Of a DNA stretch of 64,000 nucleotides, positions 41,962-50,213 are shown in pieces (position 1 is the stretch's first letter; each line of letters starts with the position of its first letter). The position numbers and the translations under genes are program-made. A model generated the notes under the pieces. It was not told where the DNA came from. It saw only the letters and a list, made by a program, of their open reading frames with translations, and did no database searches. The DNA comes from Dechloromonas sp. CZR5 (lineage in GTDB: Bacteria; Pseudomonadota; Gammaproteobacteria; Burkholderiales; Rhodocyclaceae), in assembly GCF_008711155.1 (NCBI RefSeq), contig NZ_VUYQ01000002.1, positions 434,001 to 498,000 of the forward strand. Direction: 5' to 3'.

Positions 41962-42972
41962 ATGCTTGCCAAGCCGCTCTTCCACCGTCACGAGGCCCTG
42001 TACTGCGCCCAGTACCGGGTACTGAAAGAGCGCTCGCTAACCCCAGACGCCTTGTTGGTCGGCACACCGGGTACGCTGCACCAGCGTAATGGCACCGGAT
42101 ACGCCTACTGCTATCGCGTTTATTATCCGGTTCCCGGTATTCAGGCCGAAACCCTGGTTGGTCGTGCGGACGACCGGGTGGCCCTCGCCCACATGCGCCA
42201 GCGGATGGAAGCTGCCGAATGGATGGTCAGACAAGTGGGGGCCTTGCGCAAAGCCGGATTTCAGGTCGCCGACAAGCGGATGGCGCGGCTACTGGTCGAG
42301 CTGCACAATCTCGGCGCCTTCTCCGCCGGCCTGATCGTCCTTGGCGAGCTTGCCCTCCAGGCGTGGCTAAACGAACTGGGTGCGCTGCTCCGGTCGCGGC
42401 GTGGCGCCGCCTCAGCTTCCGCAACCCTTCATCTGGGCGCCCAGCCCTCGTTTCTCGACCTGCCGGTTGCACCCCGACTGCCCTTCGTGCCTGTCGAGGA
42501 TTCGCCCGCTACGGGAGTCGGCCTTGGCGGACTCGAAGGACTCCGGGTATCGCTCGGACTCGCCGGGTCCGGTACCGGTACGACCGGCGAGCCCGAGACT
42601 GCGTCGGCTTGCGCCTGGAGTGCCCGGGCAGCACCTTGTTACGACTACCTTCTCGAGGCGCCGGAATCCGCCGCCATGCTCGCCGGCGGCCATTGTGTTC
42701 CGGTGCTCCTGCCGTCCGCGGCCCGGCTGGTCTGGTACACGTTGTTCGAATGCAGCACCATCGCCACGTCCGAGCATGGCGCACCGATGCGGCGCCTGGC
42801 GCTGGCGCTCGCGGCCGCGCTGATCGAACAAGACCCGTGGGCGCTACTGACCGCCTGGGAAAACGCGCCGGCCGGCTTAACCGCAGCCCTCCGCCCGCTA
42901 CGCCCCACCGTCGTGGCCGAAGCCGCCGCTCACGACGAATTGTGCGATCTGCTCGACGACTGCCTGCGGTAA
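41962..42972 (+). CDS. nucleotidyltransferase-fold protein, GSU2403-like, signature not evident
   Basis: A 336-residue protein. The middle (RLLVELHNLGAFSAGLIVLGELALQAWLNELG) and the end (LPSAARLVWYTLFE...LALALAAALIEQDPWALLTAWEN) match the layout I know from the GSU2403 family of nucleotidyltransferase-fold proteins, in which a later RTxDxD motif is catalytic; here that place holds ATLHLGAQPS with no acidic pair. The region about 130-210 is Gly/Ala/Thr-rich and poorly conserved-looking. The gene stands alone between ilvA and a convergent adhP, under two palindromic operators. The family assignment is from memory of the pattern and moderately sure. Confidence 0.55.
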   Translation: MLAKPLFHRHEALYCAQYRVLKERSLTPDALLVGTPGTLHQRNGTGYAYCYRVYYPVPGIQAETLVGRADDRVALAHMRQRMEAAEWMVRQVGALRKAGFQVADKRMARLLVELHNLGAFSAGLIVLGELALQAWLNELGALLRSRRGAASASATLHLGAQPSFLDLPVAPRLPFVPVEDSPATGVGLGGLEGLRVSLGLAGSGTGTTGEPETASACAWSARAAPCYDYLLEAPESAAMLAGGHCVPVLLPSAARLVWYTLFECSTIATSEHGAPMRRLALALAAALIEQDPWALLTAWENAPAGLTAALRPLRPTVVAEAAAHDELCDLLDDCLR

Positions 42973-42988
42973 TCGCGGCAGTCGTCGA
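42953..42988. terminator. strong hairpin between convergent genes
   Basis: TCGACGACTGCC and GGCAGTCGTCGA form a perfect 12-bp stem, with a further GCG/CGC pairing in the loop. It spans the stop codon of the nucleotidyltransferase-like gene and ends just before the adhP stop. There is no U-tract, so it may be a bidirectional barrier or 3' stabiliser rather than a classical terminator. Confidence 0.5.
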
Positions 42989-42991
42989 CAT

Positions 42992-44014
42992 TCATATGGT
43001 GACGACGATGCGCCCGTCGATGCCGCCAGCCTTCATGCGGCCGAATATGGCGTTGATGTTGTCCAGCTTGTCCATGCTGTAGTGGGCGGCAACCTTTCCT
43101 TCGCCGGCGAATTCCAGCGATTCCTGCAAATCCTTGCGGGTGCCGACGATGGAACCGCGCACCGTCTTGGCATTGAGGACGACATCGAAGATCGGCAGGT
43201 CGAAGCCGCCGGGTGGCAGGCCGACCAATGACATGGTGCCGCGCTTGTGCAGCATGCCCAGCGCCTGGCTGAAAGCAGGGCGTGAAACGGCGGTAACCAG
43301 CACGCCGTGTGCGCCGCGAATCTGCTTCTGAACCAGTTCTATCGGATCGCTGGTGGCGGCATTGATGACCTCGTCGGCCCCCAGACGATGCGCCAGCGCC
43401 AGTTTGTCATCGGCAACGTCGACCGCGATGACATGAAAGCCCATCGCCTTGGCGTATTGGACCGCCATGTGCCCCAAGCCGCCAATGCCGGAAACGACCA
43501 CCCAATCGCCGGGCTTGCAGTCGAGCACTTTGAGGCCCTTGTATACCGTCACGCCGGCGCACAGCACCGGGGCTGCCGGGGCGAATTCGAGGGTATCGGG
43601 CAGTTTGCCGACATAGGCCGGATCGGCCAGCACGTACTCGGCATATCCACCGTTCACCGAGTAACCCGTCATCTGCTGGCTATCGCACAGAGTCTCCCAA
43701 CCGGTGATGCAATGCTCGCAATGACCACAGGCCGTGTGCAACCAGGGCACGCCGACGCGGTCGCCTTCCTTGACCCAGGTAACGCCCGCCCCCACCTTGG
43801 CGACATAGCCAACGCCTTCATGGCCGGGGATGAAAGGCAACGGCGGCTTGACCGGCCAGTCGCCATCGGCGGCGTGCAAATCGGTATGGCAAACACCGGA
43901 GGCTTCGATCTTGACCAGAATCCTGCCCGGAGGAACCTCGGGTATGGCCACCTCCTCGATGACCAGCGCCTGGCCGTAGGCATGAACGACGGCCGCTTTC
44001 ATTGTTGCTGCCAT
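42992..44014 (-). CDS. adhP: zinc-dependent alcohol dehydrogenase, AdhP type
   Basis: A 340-residue MDR-superfamily enzyme. Catalytic zinc ligands appear in GVCHTDLHAADGDW and PGHEGVGYV; the structural zinc site is CGHCEHCITGWETLC; the NAD-binding motif is GIGGLGHMAVQYA. AAGGAG lies six bases before the ATG. It oxidises primary alcohols or reduces aldehydes. It is probably monocistronic. Confidence 0.94.
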   Translation of the reverse strand: MAATMKAAVVHAYGQALVIEEVAIPEVPPGRILVKIEASGVCHTDLHAADGDWPVKPPLPFIPGHEGVGYVAKVGAGVTWVKEGDRVGVPWLHTACGHCEHCITGWETLCDSQQMTGYSVNGGYAEYVLADPAYVGKLPDTLEFAPAAPVLCAGVTVYKGLKVLDCKPGDWVVVSGIGGLGHMAVQYAKAMGFHVIAVDVADDKLALAHRLGADEVINAATSDPIELVQKQIRGAHGVLVTAVSRPAFSQALGMLHKRGTMSLVGLPPGGFDLPIFDVVLNAKTVRGSIVGTRKDLQESLEFAGEGKVAAHYSMDKLDNINAIFGRMKAGGIDGRIVVTI

Positions 44015-44181
44015 GATCTACTCCTTGTGAGAGTCTCGAAACGCCGGATAGGCGATGTTTGGCACCGGCAGATGCCCGACCGGCACCGCTGCTGTCCAAT
44101 CTAAGCCGTTTCGTGGCGGACCGGTTTGCGTTTGGTCAACAATCGGCAGCGATGGGATGCAGACACGCAGGGGGCAGTAAT

Positions 44182-45255
44182 TCAATTGTCCAGCAAGGTC
44201 ATGTGCCGCGCCTGCCAGTCGAGAACGGCGGTGCGGGTACTCATTTTGGCCGCCAGCGCGGGATATTCCCGGGCGATGACCTCGGCGGCGAATCCGGACA
44301 GGAAGCGCGATTTCAACTCGGCGCGTGCCCGATCGACACCGATCTCGTCGAAAGGTACCGAGGCCAGCAACAGGAACCCGTCGGATGGAATGCGCCCGGC
44401 CTTCATGTTGCTCTCGATGATGCCGGCCGCCTTGCGCACCGGGTCGGCCAGGTCCGGGCTGTAAGGCCCGATGATCAGGGCCAGGTTGGGGGTATGCAGG
44501 AAATCGAAACCGCGGCCCACGCAGATCACCCATTCGCGGTGCTCGATATCGAGCAGGCGTTCGCGGCGAGCCGTCTGGCTGCGGATTTCGGCGATGTGAT
44601 CGAGGTTGCCGCGCAACAGAGGCAGGAGATCATGGCGCATCTGAGCCGGCATGTCGGGAAGCAAGGCGGCCAGCCGCGGCTCCAGCGCATCCCGCCCGGT
44701 ATCGCCCAGGCTGGCCAGTTCAAGCACCTCGCCGTTCGTGCCGTGGACCGACAATGCTTCCTCGTCGGTTTCAAAACCGCAGACCAGCGGATAGACGGTG
44801 CCATGTCCGCTGCCGAAAAGCCGGGTCATCTGCTGGCGAATCTGTTGGGTATGGGCAATCGCGGCAGCGGTGTCGTAAGCAAAACCGGCACAGCCGCGTT
44901 TTGGATTGCCGCGCGACCAATGGTAGGTGATCAGGAACAATACGCGCCGCCCGGCAGCGGTCATGCGCAAGGTGTGATGGACAACGACTTCGCCGAGGTG
45001 CGGCCAGCCGAGGTCGAACATCCCACCCAGGTTGCGGAAGGGCATCAGGATACCGGCCGGCGTGTTGGTGGCGACGGGAATGTTGATCCGTCCGTCCATG
45101 CATTTGAGCACGGCAATGGCCGTCGGGTGTTCGGCCAGATAGCGCTGGCGACCCAGCCAGGCTTCGGGGCTGCAAAACGTCTCGCCATGCCTGCGGGCAA
45201 GATCGAACAGCCAGTCGATACGCCGGCCGATGGGCTGGTTGTGGATTTCGTTCAT
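44182..45255 (-). CDS. CsoSCA-like beta-carbonic anhydrase, not in a carboxysome operon
   Basis: A 357-residue protein. The motif CMDGR places Cys52, Asp54 and Arg56 exactly as the zinc ligand and catalytic dyad of the carboxysomal carbonic anhydrase CsoSCA (C-x-D-x-R). His112 and Cys122 (YHWSRGNPKRGC) would complete the zinc site; the His-Cys distance of 10 is like CsoSCA (about 11) and unlike ordinary beta-type enzymes (His-x2-Cys). It is shorter than CsoSCA. The start at MNEIHNQPIG has a strong GGAGGGG site; an upstream start is unlikely. No Rubisco or shell gene lies nearby. The activity is inferred. Confidence 0.65.
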   Translation of the reverse strand: MNEIHNQPIGRRIDWLFDLARRHGETFCSPEAWLGRQRYLAEHPTAIAVLKCMDGRINIPVATNTPAGILMPFRNLGGMFDLGWPHLGEVVVHHTLRMTAAGRRVLFLITYHWSRGNPKRGCAGFAYDTAAAIAHTQQIRQQMTRLFGSGHGTVYPLVCGFETDEEALSVHGTNGEVLELASLGDTGRDALEPRLAALLPDMPAQMRHDLLPLLRGNLDHIAEIRSQTARRERLLDIEHREWVICVGRGFDFLHTPNLALIIGPYSPDLADPVRKAAGIIESNMKAGRIPSDGFLLLASVPFDEIGVDRARAELKSRFLSGFAAEVIAREYPALAAKMSTRTAVLDWQARHMTLLDN

Positions 45256-45352
45256 GTCCCCTCCGATGGCGCATCGGGGCGCCGCGGATTGTGTTTTTTG
45301 CGGCGCCCTCGCCGGAGCAGCCGTTTTGTCTTTGTACCGTCGACGGTCGGCC

Positions 45353-45381
45353 ACATAAATTTCCTTTGGTTATATTTATGT
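45353..45381. promoter_or_regulatory. inverted repeat in the divergent csoSCA-like / sbp region
   Basis: ACATAAAT-N13-ATTTATGT in the AT-rich 208-bp gap between two divergent genes. The symmetry and AT content fit a LysR-type regulator site (a CysB-like protein would suit the sulfate-binding gene), but the regulator is not identified. Confidence 0.4.
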
Positions 45382-45463
45382 AAAAAATTATTCTTTCTGG
45401 AAATATGTTCACCTGACTAGACTTCAGTCATACGAAATTTTTATTGATCGATTGGAGTCCCTC

Positions 45464-46459
45464 ATGCGCAAAATCGCCCTGTTATCGGCCCTGACACTGG
45501 CCTTCGGCATCGGTGCCGCCGTCGCCCAGACCACACTGCTCAACGTCTCCTACGACCCGACCCGCGAGTTGTACAAGGAGTTCAACGCCGCCTTCGCCAA
45601 GCAATGGCAAGACAAGACCGGCCAGAACGTGCAGGTGCGGCAATCGCACGGCGGTTCCGGCAAGCAGGCCCGTTCGGTGGCCGACGGCCTGGAAGCCGAC
45701 GTGGTGACCCTGGCCCTCGGCTACGACATCGACGCCCTGGCCGAAAGGAAGCTGATCCCGACCGACTGGCAGAAGCGCTTCCCGAACAATTCCTCGCCCT
45801 ACACCTCGACGGTCGTCTTTCTCGTTCGCAAGGGCAACCCGAAGGCCATCAAGGACTGGAACGATCTGGCCAAGCCGGGAATCGGCGTCATCACCCCGAA
45901 CCCGAAGACCTCCGGCGGTGCCCGCTGGAATTATCTGGCGGCCTGGGCCTGGGCGTTGAAGCAACCGGGCGGCAACGAACAGAAGGCCAAGGAACTCGTC
46001 ACCGCCATCTTCAGGAACGTACCGGTACTCGATTCCGGCGCTCGCGGGTCGACCACGACCTTCGTCGAACGCGGCCTGGGCGACGTGCTGATCGCCTGGG
46101 AGAACGAGGGCATCCTGGCAGTCAACGAACTGGGCAAGGACAAGTTCGAGATCGTCTATCCCAGCCTCTCCATCCTGGCCGAGCCGCCGGTGGCAGTGAA
46201 CGACAAGGTAGTCGAGAAGCGCGGCACGCGCCTCACCGCCCAGGCCTACCTCGACTACCTGTATTCCGAGGAAGGCCAGCAGATCGCCGCGAAGCATTAC
46301 TACCGCCCGACGAACGCCAAGGTCGCCGCGCAATACGCGAAGCAATTCCCGAAGCTCAAGCTGGTGACCATCGACGATACCTTCGGCGGCTGGCAGAAAG
46401 CGCAGAAGACCCACTTCGCCGACGGCGGCACGTTCGACCAGATTTACCTGAAGAAATAG
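45464..46459 (+). CDS. sbp: sulfate-binding periplasmic protein
   Basis: A 331-residue Sbp-type binding protein. The signal peptide ([22 protein letters not shown]) is followed by [30 protein letters not shown] and [15 protein letters not shown], the typical sulfate-pocket segments. It binds sulfate or thiosulfate for the CysTWA transporter, whose genes are not in this window. The start is the ATG with GGAG upstream rather than the TTG overlapping that site. It heads a compact operon with cysK. Confidence 0.95.
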   Translation: MRKIALLSALTLAFGIGAAVAQTTLLNVSYDPTRELYKEFNAAFAKQWQDKTGQNVQVRQSHGGSGKQARSVADGLEADVVTLALGYDIDALAERKLIPTDWQKRFPNNSSPYTSTVVFLVRKGNPKAIKDWNDLAKPGIGVITPNPKTSGGARWNYLAAWAWALKQPGGNEQKAKELVTAIFRNVPVLDSGARGSTTTFVERGLGDVLIAWENEGILAVNELGKDKFEIVYPSLSILAEPPVAVNDKVVEKRGTRLTAQAYLDYLYSEEGQQIAAKHYYRPTNAKVAAQYAKQFPKLKLVTIDDTFGGWQKAQKTHFADGGTFDQIYLKK

Positions 46460-46467
46460 GCCGCGCC

Positions 46468-47280
46468 ATGCCCGTCGAAGACCTGATCCGCTACTTCAAT
46501 ACCGCCGACGCAAGCGGCGACAGCACCCTGTACGTCGCCGGCGACCGCGTCGAAGCCTGGCACGGCGGCCTGCATCTCGGTTCGCTGTTCCAGCCGATTG
46601 CCGACTTGCGCAGCGAACGCGTGCTCGGACATCGGGCCAGCCTGACCGTGCGCCGCACCGACGGCACCGGCCTGCCACCCGAGGCACCTTTCGACGCCTG
46701 CGAAAGCGGACCGGCCATCGTTCATCTCGACCGCCTGTGCCGCACGCTCCACGCCCTCAATTTCCTCGCCCAGCGCCAGCGCACCGGCGGCTATCTGCAG
46801 GTTGCGATCCATCCGCGCCACCTGCTGGCCGTCAGCAACCAGCACGGCCTGGTCTATGAAGCCATCCTCAAGCGTTGCGGCCTGGGTCCGGCCGATATCG
46901 TGCTCGACATCGACGCCGACGTCACCGAACTGGGCAGTCACGGCGCGCACGCCCTCGCCAGCTACCGCCAACGCGGCTACCGGCTTGCCCTGCACGGACC
47001 GGAGCAGGCCCTCGCCTTGCCGGCTGTGCTGGCCCTGGCACCCGACGTCCTGCGCTTCGCAGCGGCCGATCCGTCCGCCTTTGCTGCAGTCCGGCGCGCC
47101 GGAACACAGGTCGAAATCACCGGGATCGACGACGGCGAAGCGCTGCGAAATGCCCTGGCCAGCGAGGCCGATCTGGGAACCGGACTCCTGTTCGGCGAGC
47201 CTTCCAGTGTCTGCCGTCCCACACACACCGGGGCAAGAAACCCCTACAATTCCCCTTCTTCGTACGGAGCCCGTCCATGA
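46468..47280 (+). CDS. degenerate EAL-domain protein, predicted catalytically inactive
   Basis: A 270-residue protein with the EAL fold outline: [23 protein letters not shown] at the start, then an [14 protein letters not shown] helix, [12 protein letters not shown], and an ending ITGID...[10 protein letters not shown]. The EAL motif reads RAS, the DD(F/L)G region reads LHGPE, and the AEGVE region reads ITGID, so the metal- and substrate-binding acids are gone. It lies 8 bp after sbp and overlaps cysK by ATGA, so it is made with sulfur-assimilation proteins. It may bind c-di-GMP or a protein partner. Confidence 0.75.
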   Translation: MPVEDLIRYFNTADASGDSTLYVAGDRVEAWHGGLHLGSLFQPIADLRSERVLGHRASLTVRRTDGTGLPPEAPFDACESGPAIVHLDRLCRTLHALNFLAQRQRTGGYLQVAIHPRHLLAVSNQHGLVYEAILKRCGLGPADIVLDIDADVTELGSHGAHALASYRQRGYRLALHGPEQALALPAVLALAPDVLRFAAADPSAFAAVRRAGTQVEITGIDDGEALRNALASEADLGTGLLFGEPSSVCRPTHTGARNPYNSPSSYGARP

Positions 47281-48209
47281 AAATCGCCAACAACGTCACT
47301 GAACTGGTCGGCAACACGCCGCTCGTCAAGCTCAATCGCGTTACTGCCGGCAGCGGCGCCACCGTCGTCGCCAAGCTGGAATTCTTCAATCCCGGCCACA
47401 GCGTCAAGGATCGCATCGCCGTCGCCATGCTCGACGCCGCCATCGCCGCCGGCAAGATCGGCCCGGATACCGTGGTACTCGAACCGACTTCCGGCAACAC
47501 CGGCATCGGCCTGGCCATGGTCTGCGCCGCGCGCGGCATCAAGTGCGCCTTCACCATGCCCGAAACGATGAGCCGCGAACGCAAGCTGCTGCTCAAGGCC
47601 TACGGGGCGGAACTGATCCTGACGCCGGGTCCGGAAGGCATGGGCGGCGCCATCGCCAAGGCCAGGGCACTGGCCGACAGCGATGCGAAATATTTCATCC
47701 CGCAGCAGTTCGAGAACCCGGCCAACCCGGAAATCCACCGCAACACGACGGCGGAGGAAATCTGGCGCGACACCGACGGGCAGGTCGATATCTTCGTCTC
47801 CGGCGTCGGTACCGGCGGCACGGTGACCGGCGTCGGCGAAGTGCTGAAGGCCCGCAAGCCGGGCGTCAAGATCGTCGCCGTCGAGCCCGATGCCTCGCCG
47901 GTGCTGTCCGGTGGGCAAAAAGGTCCGCACCCTATCCAGGGTATCGGCGCCGGCTTCGTGCCCGGCGTCCTGAATACCGGCGTCTACGACGAAGTCATTC
48001 GCGTCACCAACGACAACGCCTTCGCCACCGCCCGCCAGATGGCGACCGAAGAAGGCCTGCTCGTCGGCATTTCCTCCGGCGCCGCCACCTGGGCGGCACT
48101 GGAACTGGCCAGGCGGCCGGAAAACGCCGGCAAGCTGATCGTCGTCATCATCCCGTCCTTCGGCGAGCGCTATCTGTCGACGGCGCTGTACCAGCACATC
48201 GAGGTCTGA
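47277..48209 (+). CDS. cysK: cysteine synthase A (O-acetylserine sulfhydrylase)
   Basis: A 310-residue PLP enzyme. The PLP lysine is in [12 protein letters not shown], the substrate loop is [13 protein letters not shown], and the phosphate loop is GTGGTVTG. It makes cysteine from O-acetylserine and sulfide. The Met overlapping the upstream stop (ATGA) is the start; the longer frame is a shadow of the EAL gene. PatB follows after 10 bp. Confidence 0.95.
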   Translation: MKIANNVTELVGNTPLVKLNRVTAGSGATVVAKLEFFNPGHSVKDRIAVAMLDAAIAAGKIGPDTVVLEPTSGNTGIGLAMVCAARGIKCAFTMPETMSRERKLLLKAYGAELILTPGPEGMGGAIAKARALADSDAKYFIPQQFENPANPEIHRNTTAEEIWRDTDGQVDIFVSGVGTGGTVTGVGEVLKARKPGVKIVAVEPDASPVLSGGQKGPHPIQGIGAGFVPGVLNTGVYDEVIRVTNDNAFATARQMATEEGLLVGISSGAATWAALELARRPENAGKLIVVIIPSFGERYLSTALYQHIEV

Positions 48210-48219
48210 GGCCGGCCGC

Positions 48220-49350
48220 TTGAGTTTCTTCGATACCGTCATCGACCGCCGCGGCTCGGATTCCGAGAAATGGCGGAAATACGCCGACCAGGACATCCTG
48301 CCGCTCTGGGTCGCCGATATGGATTTTGCGGCGCCCCCGGCAGTCCTCGCCGCCCTGCACCAGCGCCTCGAACACGGCGTGCTGGGCTATGGCGGTGCCT
48401 GGCCGTCATTGACGGAGTCAGTGCTCACTCACCTTAAAAACGAGTATGCGTGGCATATCGAACCCGAGTGGATCGTCTGGCTGCCGGGCCTGGTCAGCGG
48501 ACTGAACGTCGCCTGCCGCAGCGTCGACGGCGACGTGGTCACTGCGGCCCCGATCTACCCGCCCTTCCTGTCAGCCCCCCATCTCTCCGGTCGCCGGCTG
48601 AACCGGGTCGATCTGGCCTGCACGGGCACCCGCTGGCACTGGGACATGGCGGCGCTGCAACAGGCGACGCGCCCGGAGAGTCGTCTCTTCCTGCTCTGCC
48701 ATCCGCACAATCCGGTCGGGCGCTGCTGGAGCCGGGACGAACTGCTGGCGCTGGCCGGACACGCCGAAGCGCATGACCTGATCGTCTGCTCCGACGAAAT
48801 CCACTGCGGGCTGATTCTCGACGAAGACAAGCGGCACATTCCGTTCGCCAGCCTGTCACCGGCCATCGCCCAGCGCACCATCACCCTGATGGCGCCGTCC
48901 AAGACTTTCAACATTCCGGGCCTCGGCTGCGCTTTCGCGATCATTGCCGACCCGGCCCTGCGCCGTCGCTTCGAACGGACCATGCTGGGCATCGTCCCCC
49001 ATGTCAACGTGCTCGGTCTCGCTGCCTGCGAAGCGGCCTTTCGCGACGGCGGCGGCTGGCACCGCGAACTGATTGCCTATCTACGCGGCAACCGCGACCG
49101 CGTTGCCGCCGTGATGTCCGGCCTGCCAGGCATACGCATGGCCCCTGTCGAAGCCACCTACCTGGCTTGGCTCGACATCCGGGACCTGAAGCTGGAGCAT
49201 CCCGCCGCCCACTTCGAAGCCCACGGCCTCGGCCTCTCCGACGGCACCGCTTTCGGCGCCCCCGGCTGGCTGCGCCTCAATTTCGGCTGCCCACAGACGA
49301 CACTGGACGAGGCACTGCGCCGCTTCGAGCGAGCCTGCCGCGCCGCATGA
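48220..49350 (+). CDS. PatB/MalY-type cystathionine beta-lyase or aminotransferase
   Basis: A 376-residue class I/II PLP aminotransferase-fold protein of the MalY/PatB group (LPLWVADMDFAAPPAV near the start is typical). The PLP lysine lies in APSKTFNIPGLGCAFAI; HPHNPVGRCWSRDEL binds the cofactor. Family members cleave cystathionine or cysteine C-S bonds. The start is TTG, supported by GAGG nine bases upstream. Its place directly after cysK fits sulfur amino acid metabolism. The stop overlaps the next gene (ATGA). Confidence 0.9.
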   Translation: MSFFDTVIDRRGSDSEKWRKYADQDILPLWVADMDFAAPPAVLAALHQRLEHGVLGYGGAWPSLTESVLTHLKNEYAWHIEPEWIVWLPGLVSGLNVACRSVDGDVVTAAPIYPPFLSAPHLSGRRLNRVDLACTGTRWHWDMAALQQATRPESRLFLLCHPHNPVGRCWSRDELLALAGHAEAHDLIVCSDEIHCGLILDEDKRHIPFASLSPAIAQRTITLMAPSKTFNIPGLGCAFAIIADPALRRRFERTMLGIVPHVNVLGLAACEAAFRDGGGWHRELIAYLRGNRDRVAAVMSGLPGIRMAPVEATYLAWLDIRDLKLEHPAAHFEAHGLGLSDGTAFGAPGWLRLNFGCPQTTLDEALRRFERACRAA

Positions 49351-49637
49351 ACAGCTACACGCTGACCCTGGGCATCCTGCTCGCGGCATCCGTCCTGCAA
49401 ATCTGGACCAGCGCGCTGGCCATCGAGGAATTCCTGCGCCGCAAACAGGATGTCAGCCTGCGTCGCATCTGGCTGGCCGTCGCCGGTACCGCCATGCTGT
49501 TCGCACTGCACGACGGCTATGCCCTGGAACTGGCGTGGCGCACCGGCATCTATGACCAGCGCCAGGCCATCCTGGTCGGCGTCGCCGCGCTGACGATGGC
49601 CTACGCCATCCACGGCTTCAGGCGGCGGGAAGCCTGA
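49347..49637 (+). CDS. small membrane protein, unknown
   Basis: A 96-residue protein with three hydrophobic segments (LTLGILLAASVLQIWTSAL, IWLAVAGTAMLFALHDGY, AILVGVAALTMAYAIHGF). It is translationally coupled to the PatB-like gene (ATGA) and its 3' end overlaps the convergent folate gene by 20 bp. No family was recognised; co-expression with sulfur genes is the only clue. Confidence 0.65.
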   Translation: MNSYTLTLGILLAASVLQIWTSALAIEEFLRRKQDVSLRRIWLAVAGTAMLFALHDGYALELAWRTGIYDQRQAILVGVAALTMAYAIHGFRRREA

Positions 49638-50199
49638 ACGCCCCGGCTTCGGTCACCAACCAGTCGAGACGCTGGTCGTGCGGCTCCGGGCGAATGGTCG
49701 GCAGGCGATTGGTCTCGAACCCGACACCGACGGCGAGCGGGCGAGGCGATAACGCGGCCAGCGTGCGGTCGAAATAGCCGCCGCCATAACCCAGCCGGAA
49801 ACCGTCGCCATCGAAGCCGTTGAGCGGCAGCAGCAACATGTCGGGCTGCACGAATTCCCCGCCGGCCGGGGTCGGGATACCGTAACGGTCGGCTACCAGC
49901 GGTGTATCCGGTGTCCACAGCCTGAAGGCCAGCGGCGCATCCTCCCCGACCACCACCGGCAAGGCGGCCAGCACGCCGTGCGCCGCCCAGCCGGGGATGA
50001 CTGCCCGCACATCGGGCTCGTGCTTGATTGGCCAGCAGAAGGCCACGATGCGCGGCAGCGGCAAGGCCGCCTGCAGATGGGCCACGATGCGCGCCGACCG
50101 GACATCATGTTCGGCATCGCTCAACGCCGCCCGTCGGGCCACCATCTCGCGCCGCAATACCCGGCGCCAGGCCGTGTTATCCTCGTTCGATTCTTGCAT
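49618..50199 (-). CDS. 5-formyltetrahydrofolate cyclo-ligase
   Basis: A 193-residue enzyme converting 5-formyl-THF to 5,10-methenyl-THF using ATP. The family signature RLGYGGGYFDRTLA and the N-terminal RREMVARRAALSDAEHDVRS are present. The start may be ATG at 50199 or the GTG one codon before. It is divergent from slt, with the start codons only 14 bp apart. Confidence 0.93.
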   Translation of the reverse strand: MQESNEDNTAWRRVLRREMVARRAALSDAEHDVRSARIVAHLQAALPLPRIVAFCWPIKHEPDVRAVIPGWAAHGVLAALPVVVGEDAPLAFRLWTPDTPLVADRYGIPTPAGGEFVQPDMLLLPLNGFDGDGFRLGYGGGYFDRTLAALSPRPLAVGVGFETNRLPTIRPEPHDQRLDWLVTEAGAFRLPAA

Positions 50200-50213
50200 C
50201 ACCGTAATCTAGC

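Noticed and set aside
42219..43082. Alternative 287-residue frame overlapping the nucleotidyltransferase-like gene
   Set aside because: Arg/Pro/Ala-rich shadow frame; the true frame has a family pattern and the operator-linked start.
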